NCBI RefSeq assembly: GCF_964199755.1
Contig: NC_133917.1
Coordinates: 5,213,967 to 5,277,966 of the forward strand
Reading direction: 5' to 3'
Origin: Larus michahellis
Lineage: Eukaryota; Chordata; Aves; Charadriiformes; Laridae
Length of the DNA stretch: 64,000 nt
The translations under genes were made by a program, and so were the position numbers. Below are positions 36,101 through 48,200 of the stretch, piece after piece (position 1 is the stretch's first letter; each line of letters starts with the position of its first letter). The notes beneath the pieces were generated by a model, which saw only the letters and a program-made list of their open reading frames with translations, did no database searches and was not told the origin of the DNA.

Positions 36101-39100
36101 GTTTACCAGAGGTGGCTGGGGGAATCCTCTTAGGGAGCCGCGTGACTGTGCCCTGGGTGACAACGCAGTGGTCCAAGTGATTTCTCTGTGAAATCACGTA
36201 TTTTTGCTGAAGACATATGGTATTATGGCATTTAACTGGTGTCTTTAAGCAATGGGGTGGGCTGGATATAGCAGACAAGCAGCGAAGTCAAGGAAAGGGA
36301 TCTGGGCATGTCCGAAATGCTCTTGAATTTTTGCAGCACCCCACGGATCCTGTAGGGCTTTGCAGAACGACCAGCCCAAGCCTGATCACGCCGAGGACCT
36401 CCAGAGCTCAGAAGTGGGAGAGCGGGAGGTGAAGGAAAGCCTCGTGGTCGCATGTGACAGCGGGGTGTAAGAAGCAACGTGATCTGAGCCACACCGTACG
36501 GTGATTTTCATTTTGATTTCAAAATGAAGATCGCTGCAGTATTTACTCCAGGTTAATGTGTGGTGCCATAAACATCACAGATCTTTATTGTGGTAAGTCA
36601 GGAGCGCATGGATAGGCACGGCTGGGTGGTTTCAATTCCCGGCTCAAAGCATTCCTGCTGAGGTCTAATATACAAAGTGTTATCAATTTAGCGAGGTTTT
36701 AGGTTGGTCTGTGGCAGCTCTGATCTCTGGGTTGCTGATCCTGCCCTCTAATTTGGGTTGCACGGGAGTAAATCTGGAATGACTGGCTTGGTTTCCTGGC
36801 AGTGCAAGTTTTGGAAGTGTCTTTGAAGCCAGTGATGCAATTCTGCAGAGAAGGTGAGTTTGCGTTATGGACTGGAGAGGACGTGGGCTGCTTGAGCCAC
36901 CCGGAGGCCTGCTGTGGTGAGGTGGCTCCGTGGCGATGCCGCTGCGCCCGGGGCAGCTCCCGGCCTGCTCAGAGATCGGAGTACCCGAGGGGCGCTGAAG
37001 CGGGACGGTCGTTATTTCGTGGGTCCCTCTTTGGGAGGCCGGGGTTGTTCTTTTGACGTGGCTTTTGCAGACCGAGAGGTGGTTGTCACGAGGCAGCTGC
37101 ACTCGAAGCCGGACGGGGCTGCGCGGCGCTGGTGGCTGTGGGATTTAGGGTCTGGCAGGTCACTTTATGTGACTGTGTGTATATTGTATGTCCATAAATG
37201 GCTCATTATTTGATTCACATAAGCTAATTCAGCGGATAGAAGTGAATTTAAAGCACTTTATTTGAAAGAGTACGGTAATTACTAGACATTAAAACTCATT
37301 TTGGGGCCCTGTGCGGTTTATGCGAGTCTTAAACGTTGTCAAGGTAAATAATAAGTTAAATGCTTAAATCTGAAGGGGAAGAGGCATGTCATTAACTTGA
37401 ACATTGCCAAAAAAAAGAAAGAAAAAAGGTTCAGTTGTATGGCATTTTATACAGCAGATCATTGACAGGATAATTTCTCAGTAAGTTTCTTTGGGTTTTC
37501 CTGACATACGTGGATTTGTTTTCCTTTGAAAAGAAACACAAATACAAGCTAATTTAAAACTGAGTATTTGGTGAGTCAAATGCAATTTTACACTCTGACT
37601 TGAAACATGATTTTAATTCCCATTGCTGAGAACAGGCGGATTCTTTTTTGAAAAGCCTTTTCTGGAATAATATTCAAATGCTCCCTTGCCGTGGAAGGAA
37701 CAAAGTGGAGGACCAGGATCAATATTTTTTTTGTGGCAGAGAATGGGTTAAACCAGTGCTAAAACCGCTGTTCTTCAATAGCAGCCTCTGGGGATATGTG
37801 CATGCATTGACTAGTAGAGTAACATAGATTTTTGGCTGCAATAAATAAAGCTCGGTGTCTGCGATAGCATTTCGCCCCTTGTTTCGCAGCGTGGTATCAG
37901 CACACGACGGCTAGAGGAGGTCTCGTGCTCTCAGCCGCGCTTGGTGTGGTGAAATAAAGACCACAATAACACCTTGTCTGGGTCAGGTCAAAGCTTTTTT
38001 TTACTTCTTTTCTCTCCGTCAATAGGTATTAGCACATGTTTGAGGAAGAGCACAGCGACGGACAGAGGAAATTACGAATTCAAAAGGAGGAGGAGGCCGG
38101 TACAAGCAGAGCACAATGGATAAAGGTGAAAAGAAGAGGAACATCATTTGATGGTAGTTGATATCAAAACAGTCAGAGGGAGGAAAACGATCAGTAATGT
38201 TCCTTATGGTTTGGAATCGGATCCAATCTTATAGAATATTCCCATTAACAGCCTTAGCAGGAAAAGCCTGGATGCGGTGATGACATTTTGAGATGGTGCA
38301 ATATCGGGGAGACACCACCAGCAGAAAAAAGCACTAGGATGTCATGCCAGAAATGTATGACTTAGGCTGAATAATAGGAACAGGATTAAATTAATGGTTG
38401 AAAGAGCAAAGTTGCATCCCAAAGACTAACCCAAATTCTTCGACTGTGCTGGGGACCACAACCAGGTCCTGACGTAGCAGAAGAAAGGGGTGGGATGGTT
38501 CGGAGGCTTCGGTGTGATGCAGCCATGAAACAGGCCTGGGCTGTAGGAAGCAAGTGATGGAGACGATCACACCTGAAACGCTTTGTGTTACTCATCCGAG
38601 AATCAGAGCAGAAGAGGAACAGAGGAAAGAAAGCAAAAACCAGGGAGAGAGGTGAATCTTTGAAGCTAAAGGACAACATTGGTCCAAGAACAAATGAGCC
38701 GTGGATGAGTTTGGGCTGAAAATCAGGAGGTTTCTCATTGTCACAGGAGGAGGGAGCAGTTGCAAGAGCTCCCGAACGGGGTCAGCAGGGACTCAAGGAC
38801 GTGCTTCCAGTCTCGTCTTCTCAGCAAAGCCTCCACGTGCAGAGCACAGGACATCTGCATCCCAGGGGTGGTTGTAAAGGGCAGCAGCAAAACTTCCAGT
38901 TCGTAAGAGACTTGTGGCAGGGAGCGAGTGCTCCTGTGTGCAAACAGCCGAGCAGTGAGAAGAAATGGGAGACAGGTGAGAGGAGGTCAACAGCAATGAG
39001 GCATCGGGTGGCAACCTCCACGCCCAGCAAATGGCTGTAATAACAACTCTCGGCAGCGCCTCGGGGCCCTTCGTGAAGGGCGACAAACTCCACCGAGTGC

Positions 39101-39422
39101 TGACTTCTGCAAGGGGGACGTGGAAGGAGCCGGCCCAGGGTAGGATCCCAGTGTCCTCGGTCCTGTTGCTGCACTGGTGGTTTTGATTGAACGGCATTTT
39201 GCCCCAGCGTCAGAAAACCATCAGGCCACAGGGAGAGCTGGGAGACAGAAGGTGGGTTGGGCCATCACAGTGCATCTCCCCAGGAGATGAGTCAACTTTA
39301 GTCCCTCGGCAAAAATGAAGGGAGAGAGGGGAGAGGTGAAACGCTCCTCTCAACAAGCACCGTCTCTAAAACGGATGCCAGAGTTTTCCCCAGCTCCTCT
39401 CTCGGCCCGGGAGGAGGTTTGG
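30169..39422. other. AQP5-AQP2 intergenic region, no gene seen
   Basis: This holds the AQP5 upstream region and whatever 3' UTR AQP2 has. No supported exon was found. An AT-rich repeat tract (tgtatatatttttatgtata and so on) lies at about 34743-34780, and an AT-rich low-complexity zone runs from about 37200 to 37860. No clear minus-strand AATAAA for AQP2 was found near its stop codon, so its 3' end is unresolved. Confidence 0.6.
34743..34780. repeat. AT-rich (TATATG)-like tract
   Basis: Degenerate TA/TG-rich repeat (gtatatatttttatgtatat, acatatgtatataag) in the AQP5-AQP2 spacer. Confidence 0.8.
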
Positions 39423-39638
39423 CTACACCTTCTCAGACATCCCCCTCGGCAGGGTCTGTGGGGAGTGAAGCTCCACCGACTGCCGCCGCCGGACCTCGCG
39501 CTCTGCCCAGTCCTCCTCCGGCTCGCAGCCTTTGAAGATGGCGAGTCTCTCCGAGAAGGTTTTGGCTTGCGGGAAGAGGATGTAATTGTAGATGATGGAG
39601 GCTGCTGCTGCCCCAATCAGGGGACCTACCCAGAAGAC
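39423..39638 (-). CDS. AQP2: AQP2 exon 4 (coding part)
   Basis: Minus-strand acceptor ccttttccccag; stop TAG at 39425-39423. It encodes [37 protein letters not shown] and the regulated tail with [12 protein letters not shown] and PRGMSEKV. Confidence 0.96.
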   Translation of the reverse strand, partial: VFWVGPLIGAAAASIIYNYILFPQAKTFSERLAIFKGCEPEEDWAEREVRRRQSVELHSPQTLPRGMSEKV

Positions 39639-42600
39639 CTGGGGAAAAGGGAAAGAGAAGAATTGTGTGAGCAAAAACCAGTCTGAGTTTGGAGGATGGA
39701 GAGGAACCGGGGTCTCTGAAGAGCATTGCAGGGGGCTTATGTTCCTTCCTATCCTGTGTGCATTCGGAGCCAGCCCTGCTTTGGCCATCACCACTGACCT
39801 GAGCTCTCATCCATTGCTGTTGTGCTTGAATATACCTAAACCATCCTCTTCTGTCTTTCCTCCTCTGTTGAGAGCTGTGTGATCTTCACCAACGATAGGC
39901 ACATCATGAGCATGCTTAACGATTTGGGTTCCTCTGGAGAAGTGTCTTCCTACCCATTTACACATGGCTATAGAGAGGAGGAGGCCACCAGCTTGGGCTG
40001 GACACCTCTGAGCACGTCAACCTGAACCACAGCTCTGGCTCCAAATGTGCTCATTGCAGATGGAAAGTCCTGGGAGTGCTCCCAAAGAAGTTGGTGTAAA
40101 ACGTGTGCCCAGCTCCAACTGAAACCAGGAAACAGGTTCCCAGGATCGGCAAAGAAGAGCTCCACACTGCATTAGTTTTGCTTGTTTTGCTAAGTCAGGG
40201 TCAAAAAATCACACACCCTTTTCCTGTTGCAACGAAGCCTGCTTAGATAAGCCAATTAAGCACCCAGAAGTCCCACCTCTTTTGGCTAATCTCTACATCT
40301 CTCCTCCAGCTGGGAGCTGGCTCCGTGGGTTTCTAGGAACACTGGTAATGTGGGGGGGTCATCCCACCAAAACAATATGTAGACCCAGCTTCTTACCCAG
40401 TGGTCACTGAAGTCGCCGACTATCACAGCAGGGGCAAAAGATCTGGCTGGGTTCATAGAGCAGCCGGTGTAACGGATCTGCAGAGAAACACCACACATTG
40501 TTAGCATTAAGCCCTTTTAGCACTTTTTAAAAAATCCTGGTGCATTATTAGCGTGATTCATTCACCGAGCTGATGTTTCACCCTCCAGCATGCCCATTCC
40601 GGGAAAAGGGATGCTAGCAGCTTCCAGCACCTGAGTCGACATGGATGAGTTGTCTGTATTTGCTCATCTTCTGTGCCAGCACTTGTGTCCTGTGCATGGC
40701 GTAACTCAGCTGCAGGCTGGGTGACGTGACCAGGGCTGCGGGGACAAGCTCCTGCTGAGCCTATTCCTGGAGAAAATGGCTCCTCCTTGCCATTGAGGAT
40801 AGGAGAAGAACAGTCCCGTGGACACACGGGCTTGTTAAGGATGGAAAATGTGGTGTAAACATCACTGTTTTAATGCATGAACCGAGAGGCTGGGACGGGG
40901 GTCGGGCGCTACTTTGGTTTGTCATCCGGGAGGGATTTCCCTGGGGGTCCATCCCAAATAGTCTTATCATGGTCTTGAGTGCCTCAGTTGCTGATACGTT
41001 CACTCCAGGGTAGAAGACCCTGCGGATCCCTGGCAGCTCCCTACGAGTCTCCAGGAGCAGCAGAGCCCCACAGGTTAAGTTTTTTTCATGCCCAATAAAA
41101 GCCAAGCTCAGGCTACGGCTCTGTTATGGCTTTGGTGGGATTTTTCTCCTCTATCCACTGGAAATCCATGAGCACCACAAATCCCCTGTCCACCCTGGAG
41201 CGGGCTTTGGGCACAAAGGCAAAGACAACCTAAAAAGCGCTGTCTTTTAGCCCATTCTACGCACCCCAAGGAGATGCCCCACGGCAACAGAAAGGCCGAT
41301 GGACAGGGCAGGAGAGCCCAGGTTGTCCTCCCGGCGTTCGTCAGTAGAAGCAAAGATGCACAGGACCAGCTGGAAGGTGAGGAAGAGCTCAACGGTCACC
41401 GCCTGCCCCGTCGTCGTCTCGTTGTGCAGCTGGAAGGGGAGAAAAAATGTGTCTCAGGGACTGGGAAGTTTGGGGGCTGGGTTGGAAATGTGGAGGGCGA
41501 AACCCAAATCAAGGAACGCAGGAAATTGGTGAGATTTTTGGCACCACTATAAAGAGGAGGAAAAAACTTCCCAGGTAAAAGGAAAAGTGGGTGAATGGGT
41601 AATACTTGATTGATATGGCGGAAAATGTTTTAGTTGCATTTCTTTGGGTACTTTTTTCCACTCTTTCCCCCCAGGGATTTTTATTTTTTTTCTTTTCCTC
41701 ATGCTTAAAATGCAAAATGCCTTTTGGAAAAGTTTACAAATTGCATTTTGAAAATGTCAAAAAGAAATGTTTTGGCACACAAAAAAAAAACCCCATTCCC
41801 TTCCCCCTTCCCACATTTTTTGACTGAAAGAGTTTGTCAGATGTGATCTGAGGCTGTGCCTGGTTGCACCACCATTCCTCCAACTCTGCTTTCTGGCGCT
41901 TTATTACTCCTTGGTGCTTTTTCATCCAGATCCGGATGGATCTGGCAGCGCTGCCAGCCCGATCCGTGGTCTCCCGTTGCTGCTCCTTCCCTCAGCCCCT
42001 CCCGGCACAGCTCTGCCCTTGCTTTCCCCGTGTCACTCCTGCTTTGGGCACCGCGTCCTCCCAAACGCTGATCCCGAGATCGTTTCGCTTGGTGACGCCA
42101 CAAAGGCAGCAGTTGCCCTCCTGGCCGAGATCCAGAGTCGGATCTTCCTTCCTCTCCTCTCTCTGATATTCCCCTACCCCCCCCTTTTTTTTAAGGGTAA
42201 TTTGTGCAGACAGCTACAAGATGAACAGCGCATGGGGGGGAAATATATCAAAATCTCTATTCCCTCTTTTAGGTATTTTAAGCTGTAAAACAGCAGAGCT
42301 GGGTGTTTTGAAAGCCTCTCTTAAAACTCCTACTCGCTTTGTTAGGTTTGTTAAACCTCAGCTATTATCAGTCTAAGTAGTCTTGTTCAGATTAATTCAC
42401 AATCCCTTTTTCAACCCTCTTAATCTCTTTGGCAGGGAAGCTGGATCCTGGCAGTGCCTCCCTGCTGCAAGAAAGGAGATTTTCATGTGCTGCTTCCTAA
42501 AACACGTTGCCCACCTCCTGCCTCACTGCTCGGCTTGGTTTTGGGTGATGCTGGTCCCAGCACGGGCGTCTCTGCAGGAGACAGAGCGGTTGTGTCCATC

Positions 42601-43861
42601 TGAGGAGGAGTGGTGGGGTATGGAGAAAAGACAGGGAATAGTGAACCCTGCGAAGCTTTAATATATTTTTTTCCCCTCTTTTTATTAGGCACATGGATGG
42701 GGAAGGGGATGTTGGAGGTTGGGATACCACTGGGTTCCCCAGTTTTCTTTTTTCCCTACGTGTCTAAACAAGACTGGGATCCTTGCGATGCTTCTGGCAC
42801 TGCCCGGGCACTCGTGTGTGTCGGGCATTGGGATGAACCAGCTGGATCTGATGCGACCATCCCTTCACAATGGGAAGCAGCTTGGTGAGCGGTGTATCTA
42901 ATGAAAAGCTGGGATTTAGACATCCTGTCCCCCTTACTCTGGCGCAACGTCCCCTTTGCCGGCAGTCTGGCACGGCAGCCCGTAAACGTGGCACAGTGTA
43001 AGACAGAGGGGAGAAAAGGCTGCCCACACCCACAGCAAGACAGGGAAGTGGGACAAGCCTGGGGCAAGAGGAATGGAGAGGTGATGCTTTTGGTCATGTC
43101 CTCCCTAAACACCTGGGCGTCTTCCGAATCCAGCTCCTCCACAATGCAGCCCTAGATAAAACTGGGATGATGGTGGCTTTGTCTTCTAAGGGAGGTGTCT
43201 GCGTGGCCAGCTGGATCATGCCTCTGGTTTTTGTTCCTAAAAAGCAGAGGAGGCAGCCTGGACTCCTGCCTTTGTCCCTGCTCCTGGAAGGACTCTTGGT
43301 ACTGCAAGCTCATGGTACTGGGCTGCAGCTGACAGTGCCTCCTCCTGAGGAAGCTGACGGGCTTCCTACCCAACGCTGAATAAAGGGGGTCCTTGCTTGG
43401 CCACAAAACACTTCTTCCACTCCCTCAGCCTTCCCAAAAGCCCTGCCCAATCTTTCCTGCTCCCTTCCAAGCCCATCCGCGGGCTGAAGTCTTACCTTGT
43501 TGATGGCCAAGCCTTCCCGGGAGTCTGCAGGGGTGATCTCATGTAGGATGGCTGCTCCCACGACACCCCCCAGGAGCTGGGCAACCACATAGAAGACAGC
43601 GCGGAGGAAGGAGACTTGGGAGCCGATGAGGCAAGCCACCGTCACTGCCGGGTTGATGTGGGCTCCGCTGATGTGCCCCAGGGCTTGGACCAGCGTGCCA
43701 ATGGCCAAGCCAAAAGCCAGCGCGATTTGAAGGATGCTGGGGGAGGAAGCCGAGGGCCAGTTCAGAGCAGAGCCCAGGCCGAAGAGGATGAAGACCAAAG
43801 TTGCCAGAAATTCTGCAAAGACAGCCCGGGTGAAGGCTATGGATCGTAGTTCCCACATCAT
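39423..43861 (-). CDS. AQP2: Aquaporin-2, complete, four exons
   Basis: Vasopressin/vasotocin-regulated water channel of the renal collecting duct, stored in vesicles and moved to the apical membrane. Exons are 43496-43861, 41265-41429, 40397-40477 and 39423-39638, GT-AG, all phase 0, giving 275 aa from the first of two adjacent ATGs (human 271). NPA motifs are at 70-72 and 186-188. Filter residues F50, H174, C183 and R189 fit a water channel. The LHNETT sequon matches the human glycosylation site. The C-terminus keeps [12 protein letters not shown], with the PKA site (human Ser256) at Ser258, then [10 protein letters not shown]. Human Ser264 is Thr here, and the end differs from human TKA. 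There is one extra residue after span 1 (NWPSASSPS against human NWPQALPS). The first ATG was chosen for its ACC context. Divergent from FAIM2 as in human. Confidence 0.97.
40397..40477 (-). CDS. AQP2: AQP2 exon 3
   Basis: Minus-strand acceptor tttctctgcag, donor gtaaga, 27 codons, one fewer than in AQP5. It encodes [20 protein letters not shown] and GDFSDHW with Cys183 and Arg189. Confidence 0.96.
41265..41429 (-). CDS. AQP2: AQP2 exon 2
   Basis: Minus-strand acceptor tccccttccag, donor gtgcgt, 55 codons. It encodes [35 protein letters not shown] and [11 protein letters not shown] with filter His174. Same length as AQP5 exon 2. Confidence 0.96.
43496..43861 (-). CDS. AQP2: AQP2 exon 1
   Basis: Two adjacent ATGs at 43861 and 43858, then TGGGAACTACG (WELR). 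Donor (minus strand) gtaaga after AACAAG. It encodes [20 protein letters not shown], spans 1-3 and the first NPA ([20 protein letters not shown]), ending EGLAINK. Confidence 0.95.
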
Positions 43862-43961
43862 GGTGTGGCGGCTGCTGGAGGCTGCAAGGTCTGACCCTCC
43901 GCGCTGTGTCTTCAGGCAACTGCGGCTGCTGTGTCCATAGAGGGTGACGGGGCACAACGTG

Positions 43962-43969
43962 TATATATA
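43962..43969 (-). promoter_or_regulatory. AQP2 TATA box
   Basis: Minus-strand TATATATA, first base 108 bases before the first AQP2 ATG, implying a transcription start near 43935. A TGACG half-site (CRE-like) reads on the plus strand at 43945-43949, inside the core promoter. Mammalian AQP2 is cAMP-responsive, but this half-site is weak evidence. Confidence 0.65.
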
Positions 43970-45087
43970 TGGATGCGGGGGGCCGAAGGATCACCCGCTG
44001 AAGGAGGTGGGATCGTGGTCCCAGGAAACCTGATGCTTTTTTTTTTTCATTTGTGTTCCAGCTGAGGGAACATCAGACCCTGCCCCCTCCATTAAAGCTG
44101 GGGAATGCGGCGTTCGCCACCCTCGGGAGCCCATAAATCAGCCTCCAGCAACGCCACCAAACCACGGTTCCCTTTCTCCTGTGCTCTCTTACTCGGGGTC
44201 CTGTCCCCAGAGGTGCTTGTTGCTCCTCTCTTCTCCAAGCTCTACCACCCGCTGTGTGGAGAGGAGAGCAAGCAAGGGGGGGTCTGCAGAGCTAGACATG
44301 GATCCGAGGTGGGGTGGCGCTGAAAAACACGATGTGGGCTGTGGTCAAATAACCAGGCAAAACTGGATACAAAAGAGTCTCTCAGAGGCACGAAACTCCA
44401 AGTGACTTACTACGACTCGATTCCTCAGAGGACCAGAATTTTATAGCCCGGGCACAGATTTCCTGCCCAGAAAAATGGGAACCAGCCCCAAGAAATGTCT
44501 GTCAGGAAAGAAATTCTAGTGTGGAAAAAATGACACGCACAGCTGGAGTACCGGCTGTGCTCTAATTACAGGGATTTTGGCCAATTCAGCTCTTCAGAAA
44601 TGTCTTTTTACTTATTGATGTTAATCCCCAAAAGAGGAATGATATTTTCTTCCCTGGATCATCATTCTTCACATCAAACCATCCAACAAGTCCATTTGCC
44701 TTTTTCTTCCATTGCTTAGGGCACGTTTGCTTATTCCTGGGCGATGTCTGTAAAGCCTTTGGCTCCCTGTGTCATCGGGTTGGTGGGCTTGCTGGAAAGA
44801 TAGCGCACACACGCACACACCCCCCCCAGCTTTTTAGCAGACTCTGTGGTTATCCTAAAGCCCGGGGAGCTGCGGGGAACACTCCCCCGGGGTAAAGCTG
44901 GAGTTGAAAGGACCATTTTATTTTGGAGGGACACAGAGCACCAGAACTGAGAGTCCGTTTTCTGGCTCTGACAAAGGCTGACACTGTACGATAAACCAGA
45001 TATTTTTCCCTTCCAGAGGAACTGTGCAAGTGGCACCGAACTGATGTGAAAAGTTGACACAAAATATTCCATATTGCTCAAATTATG

Positions 45088-45140
45088 TCATAGAATCACA
45101 GAATATCCCAGGTTGGAAGAGACCCAGAAGGACAGGTGAA
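45088..45140 (-). mobile_element. CR1 tail fragment, minus strand
   Basis: Plus strand catagaatcacagaatatcc then caggttggaagagaccc is the reversed 3' end of a CR1 retroposon. Only about 50 bases are recognisable; the other border is uncertain. Confidence 0.6.
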
Positions 45141-45179
45141 GTCCTGTTCTTCCCTCCACAAAGGGTGGGTAATGATAGC

Positions 45180-45262
45180 TGTCAGCTGGACTAGATGGTT
45201 GTTGTGGGTCCCATCCAGCTGACCTATTCTGGCTCTATTCTCATTCCATTCCGTTCCATTTT
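45180..45262 (+). mobile_element. CR1 tail fragment, plus strand
   Basis: Sequence ctggactagatggttgttgt, gggtcccatccagctgacct, then an attc-rich tail matches the 3' end of CR1 subfamilies with ATTCT tails. It faces the opposite way to the fragment just upstream. Confidence 0.55.
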
Positions 45263-48200
45263 TGTCCTCTCTTTAAAAAAGATGCTTATGGGGACATTGC
45301 TCTTAACAACGGAGAGACTGTTGGGAGAACAAGTCCAGTCCGTGGGTAAGTCTGGAGCCTGGAAGTCTCGTATCCAACGTTTTCCTTTACAAATCCTTCT
45401 CTTGGTCCTCCCTGGGGAGTTGGGCCCATCACGGAGTCGCTCCAGCCTCCGGTTTTCCAACACTGAAGCCAATCTCACAAAGCATGTCGTGAGGCTAAAT
45501 GTATTTGGGGTGCTGACGAGCTGCGTGGTCACATCCAGTCCGTAGGCTCTTGCTCCTGCCCCCCTGGTGCTGGTTTGCGAGCTCAGCGTCACCCAAGAAC
45601 TAGTTATGTCAGCGACTGATCGTGAACGCAGGCTGTTATTAGTGCGGGGAATGAGAGAGAACTAATACGGGCAATTAACCGGAGCTGATACCCTACTTGG
45701 TTATTCATGGCAAGCAAGTTGTGATGTATCAGTGCTTAATGAAGACTAATTAAAAGGAAAGAGAAGTAAGCAGGATTAGCTCTGAGCAGCTTAAAAATCT
45801 AACACAGCCTCACGGCCCTCACTTCTGTCTGGCAGCTCTTGTTTATGCCGCGTTTTGAGATGTTTGTGCTCTGGAGGGTGGGTTTCTGCCACCCACCCTG
45901 ACGAAAGGACTGGTGTCGCACTGGAGCCGTCCTGCCAGGGAGCCCTGGCACCGTGGTCTTCGCTGCGGGATGCTGCTTTCCAGCACGAATAATAACACGT
46001 CCCAGCTTTCACAGAGAGGAGGTCCATGCCACGACGTTGGTAATGCCAGGCAGTGAGTCAGGAGCAGAGACGAGGTCTCCTGCCCCGCCGTGGCCACGTG
46101 TCCTGCCGTGTGCCTGGGAAATGGAGAAACGGGAGACCGAGCAAGCTGAAGAGCTCGGTACTGGGCTGCTGAAGCTCTGTTTGTGGCTAGGAGGACTTCC
46201 TGGAGCCTCTGGCATTGACGGTAACGTGGCTTTACACCTTACACCAAGCGTGCTGCAGCTTCGGGAGCACATGGCAGCCTGTAGCAAAGCCAACTGAGAT
46301 GGGGAAGTGCGTTATTTTACCTTTTAATCCACAGCCCCTGGAGTCTAATGGCATTATCAGCCCTCCCCCGGGATCAAATGCAAACGCTCGTTAAGAGCGT
46401 GTTGGCGTCTGCGGAGGGTTGATGCACCGGGCTTCCTCCCGATGGCAGAAAATGGCCCGGTAACGTGTTTTTGAAGAACATTTTGCAAGCAAGGGAACTG
46501 CGCTTGCACAACAACTGGCTTCTCGAGTGACTTAGATGGCTCAGATATCTTTGCTTCCCTGGCTTTCAGGAAAGTATAAACATCTTTAAGGTATCTCCAT
46601 TCCATCTAAAATACCTCCGAGCCACAGAGAATAAAAGATTTATTGCATAAACAACAATGAGTTTTCCTGCTTGGATCCGATCTGTGGCAGGAGGTGCGTG
46701 TGCTGCCCAGACCTTGCTGGAAGCTGTGTTTTTTGCTCTTTTCTGCGAACAGAGAGGGCCTGTAGAGAGCTCCCCCCTCCTCTCCCACAGCTGAACGGAC
46801 AACTCGCACCCATCCTTCACGTGGCAGCAAACACCCTTTGTATTAGACACCAGAGAATCCACAGGAGGTCTAAGTCTTGGGAGAAAACTTTATACAAACC
46901 CAGTGATTATTGATTCTGCTGTTTGTCGAAACAGGTGATTTCTTTCTGACAAAGGAGATGTAAAACCTCTGAGTTTCTGAGCTACCTCTGAGAGTTCTCT
47001 AGGGGAAGCCTTTAAAAGAAGCCAAAGGATAAGAAGGAAAAAAAATCTTAATTCTAATATTGTGACTAATCTTGTTTCTCCGTTGAGTTTTTCTGCTTGC
47101 TGCCGGGACAAATGGATGTGCTGGTGCGTTTGGCCCCGTCCGTGGCCCCCAGCGGAGCACAGGGACTGGGAGCCATGGGCTGGCAGGATGCCCGGGGAAG
47201 CGGAGCAGATGGGACGAGGGCATGGAGGTGTTCGTGTTGGGATCGGCAGGAGCAGAAACATCTCAGACGGGTTTTCCCCTGGGAATTGGAGAACCTGCAG
47301 CATCAGTTTGGCTCCAGGGACCTTTCCACCCTGAAAGTCCCAACCCACGTGGGCATCACCCAGGCAGGTGGGTCTGTGGGTGTGGGTCCCGCTGGCAGGG
47401 AAAGGACCAAACTCGCCTTCCTCCAGGCTGAGTTTGTCAACCACTGGGCTCCTGCTGCCCATCGCACGGTGGGGTGTACAGAGACGCCAGCTCCCCGTGA
47501 GATGCAAACCACTGCGGGGGAGGACTAAGACCCTTTTTAGCTCTAGACTCTTTGGTGATGGGACGCAGCAGCACAGCTCTTGCCGCAATGCAAACAGAGG
47601 CATGCTTTTAATTACGCTTCATGTGTACCAGGAAGGTCCTGCTTCTCTCCCACTCCTGGTTGGAGAACAGACAGAGCAGAAGATAATGTCTGTATTCCCC
47701 CGAGCATGATGACCATCAGGAAAAATTATCTTCTCCCATTGTCATATTGCATCAAAAGGACATTCACCCAGAGGAGCAAAATGGAAAAAAAAAATCAACA
47801 CCTTTTCTGTCATTTCAGGCCAAATCCTAAATCCCTATTCATGCTAAACTTCTGCTGGCTCTTTCAGTGTTTATTGTTCTTGTTTTAATTGAAGCAGAAG
47901 GATTAATGCAGCCCTGATTTCCTTCACTGACTTCAATGAATTGGGCTTGAGCACGGGCCAGGAGCTGGGCCTGGTGTTAGGAGAAGGCTTCATTTTACGT
48001 TTTTGTCCCGTCTCAAGGACTTGCAAGTTCAGTCCTGAATGTTTGCTCAGGGTCTTCGTCAAGGCAGACAGTGAAACTCCGGCACTGGTGGAGCTGGGCT
48101 ATGGATGGCGTCAGGATCAGTCCACCCTTCTGGTGGCTGTATGAAACCCTGACAGCCGTGAAGACCATGAAGCCTTCCACCCCGGCATCCTCTGCTGTCT

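Noticed and set aside
37820-38000. Possible LTR end (aataaataaagctcggtgtc and a following U5-like stretch)
   Set aside because: The look is suggestive, but no start, no terminal repeat and no internal viral sequence could be seen, and my memory of a matching consensus is weak.
43862-43957. In-frame upstream ATG giving a 32-residue longer AQP2
   Set aside because: It lies between the TATA box and the expected transcription start, is not AQP-like ([10 protein letters not shown]), and human AQP2 starts at MWELRS.
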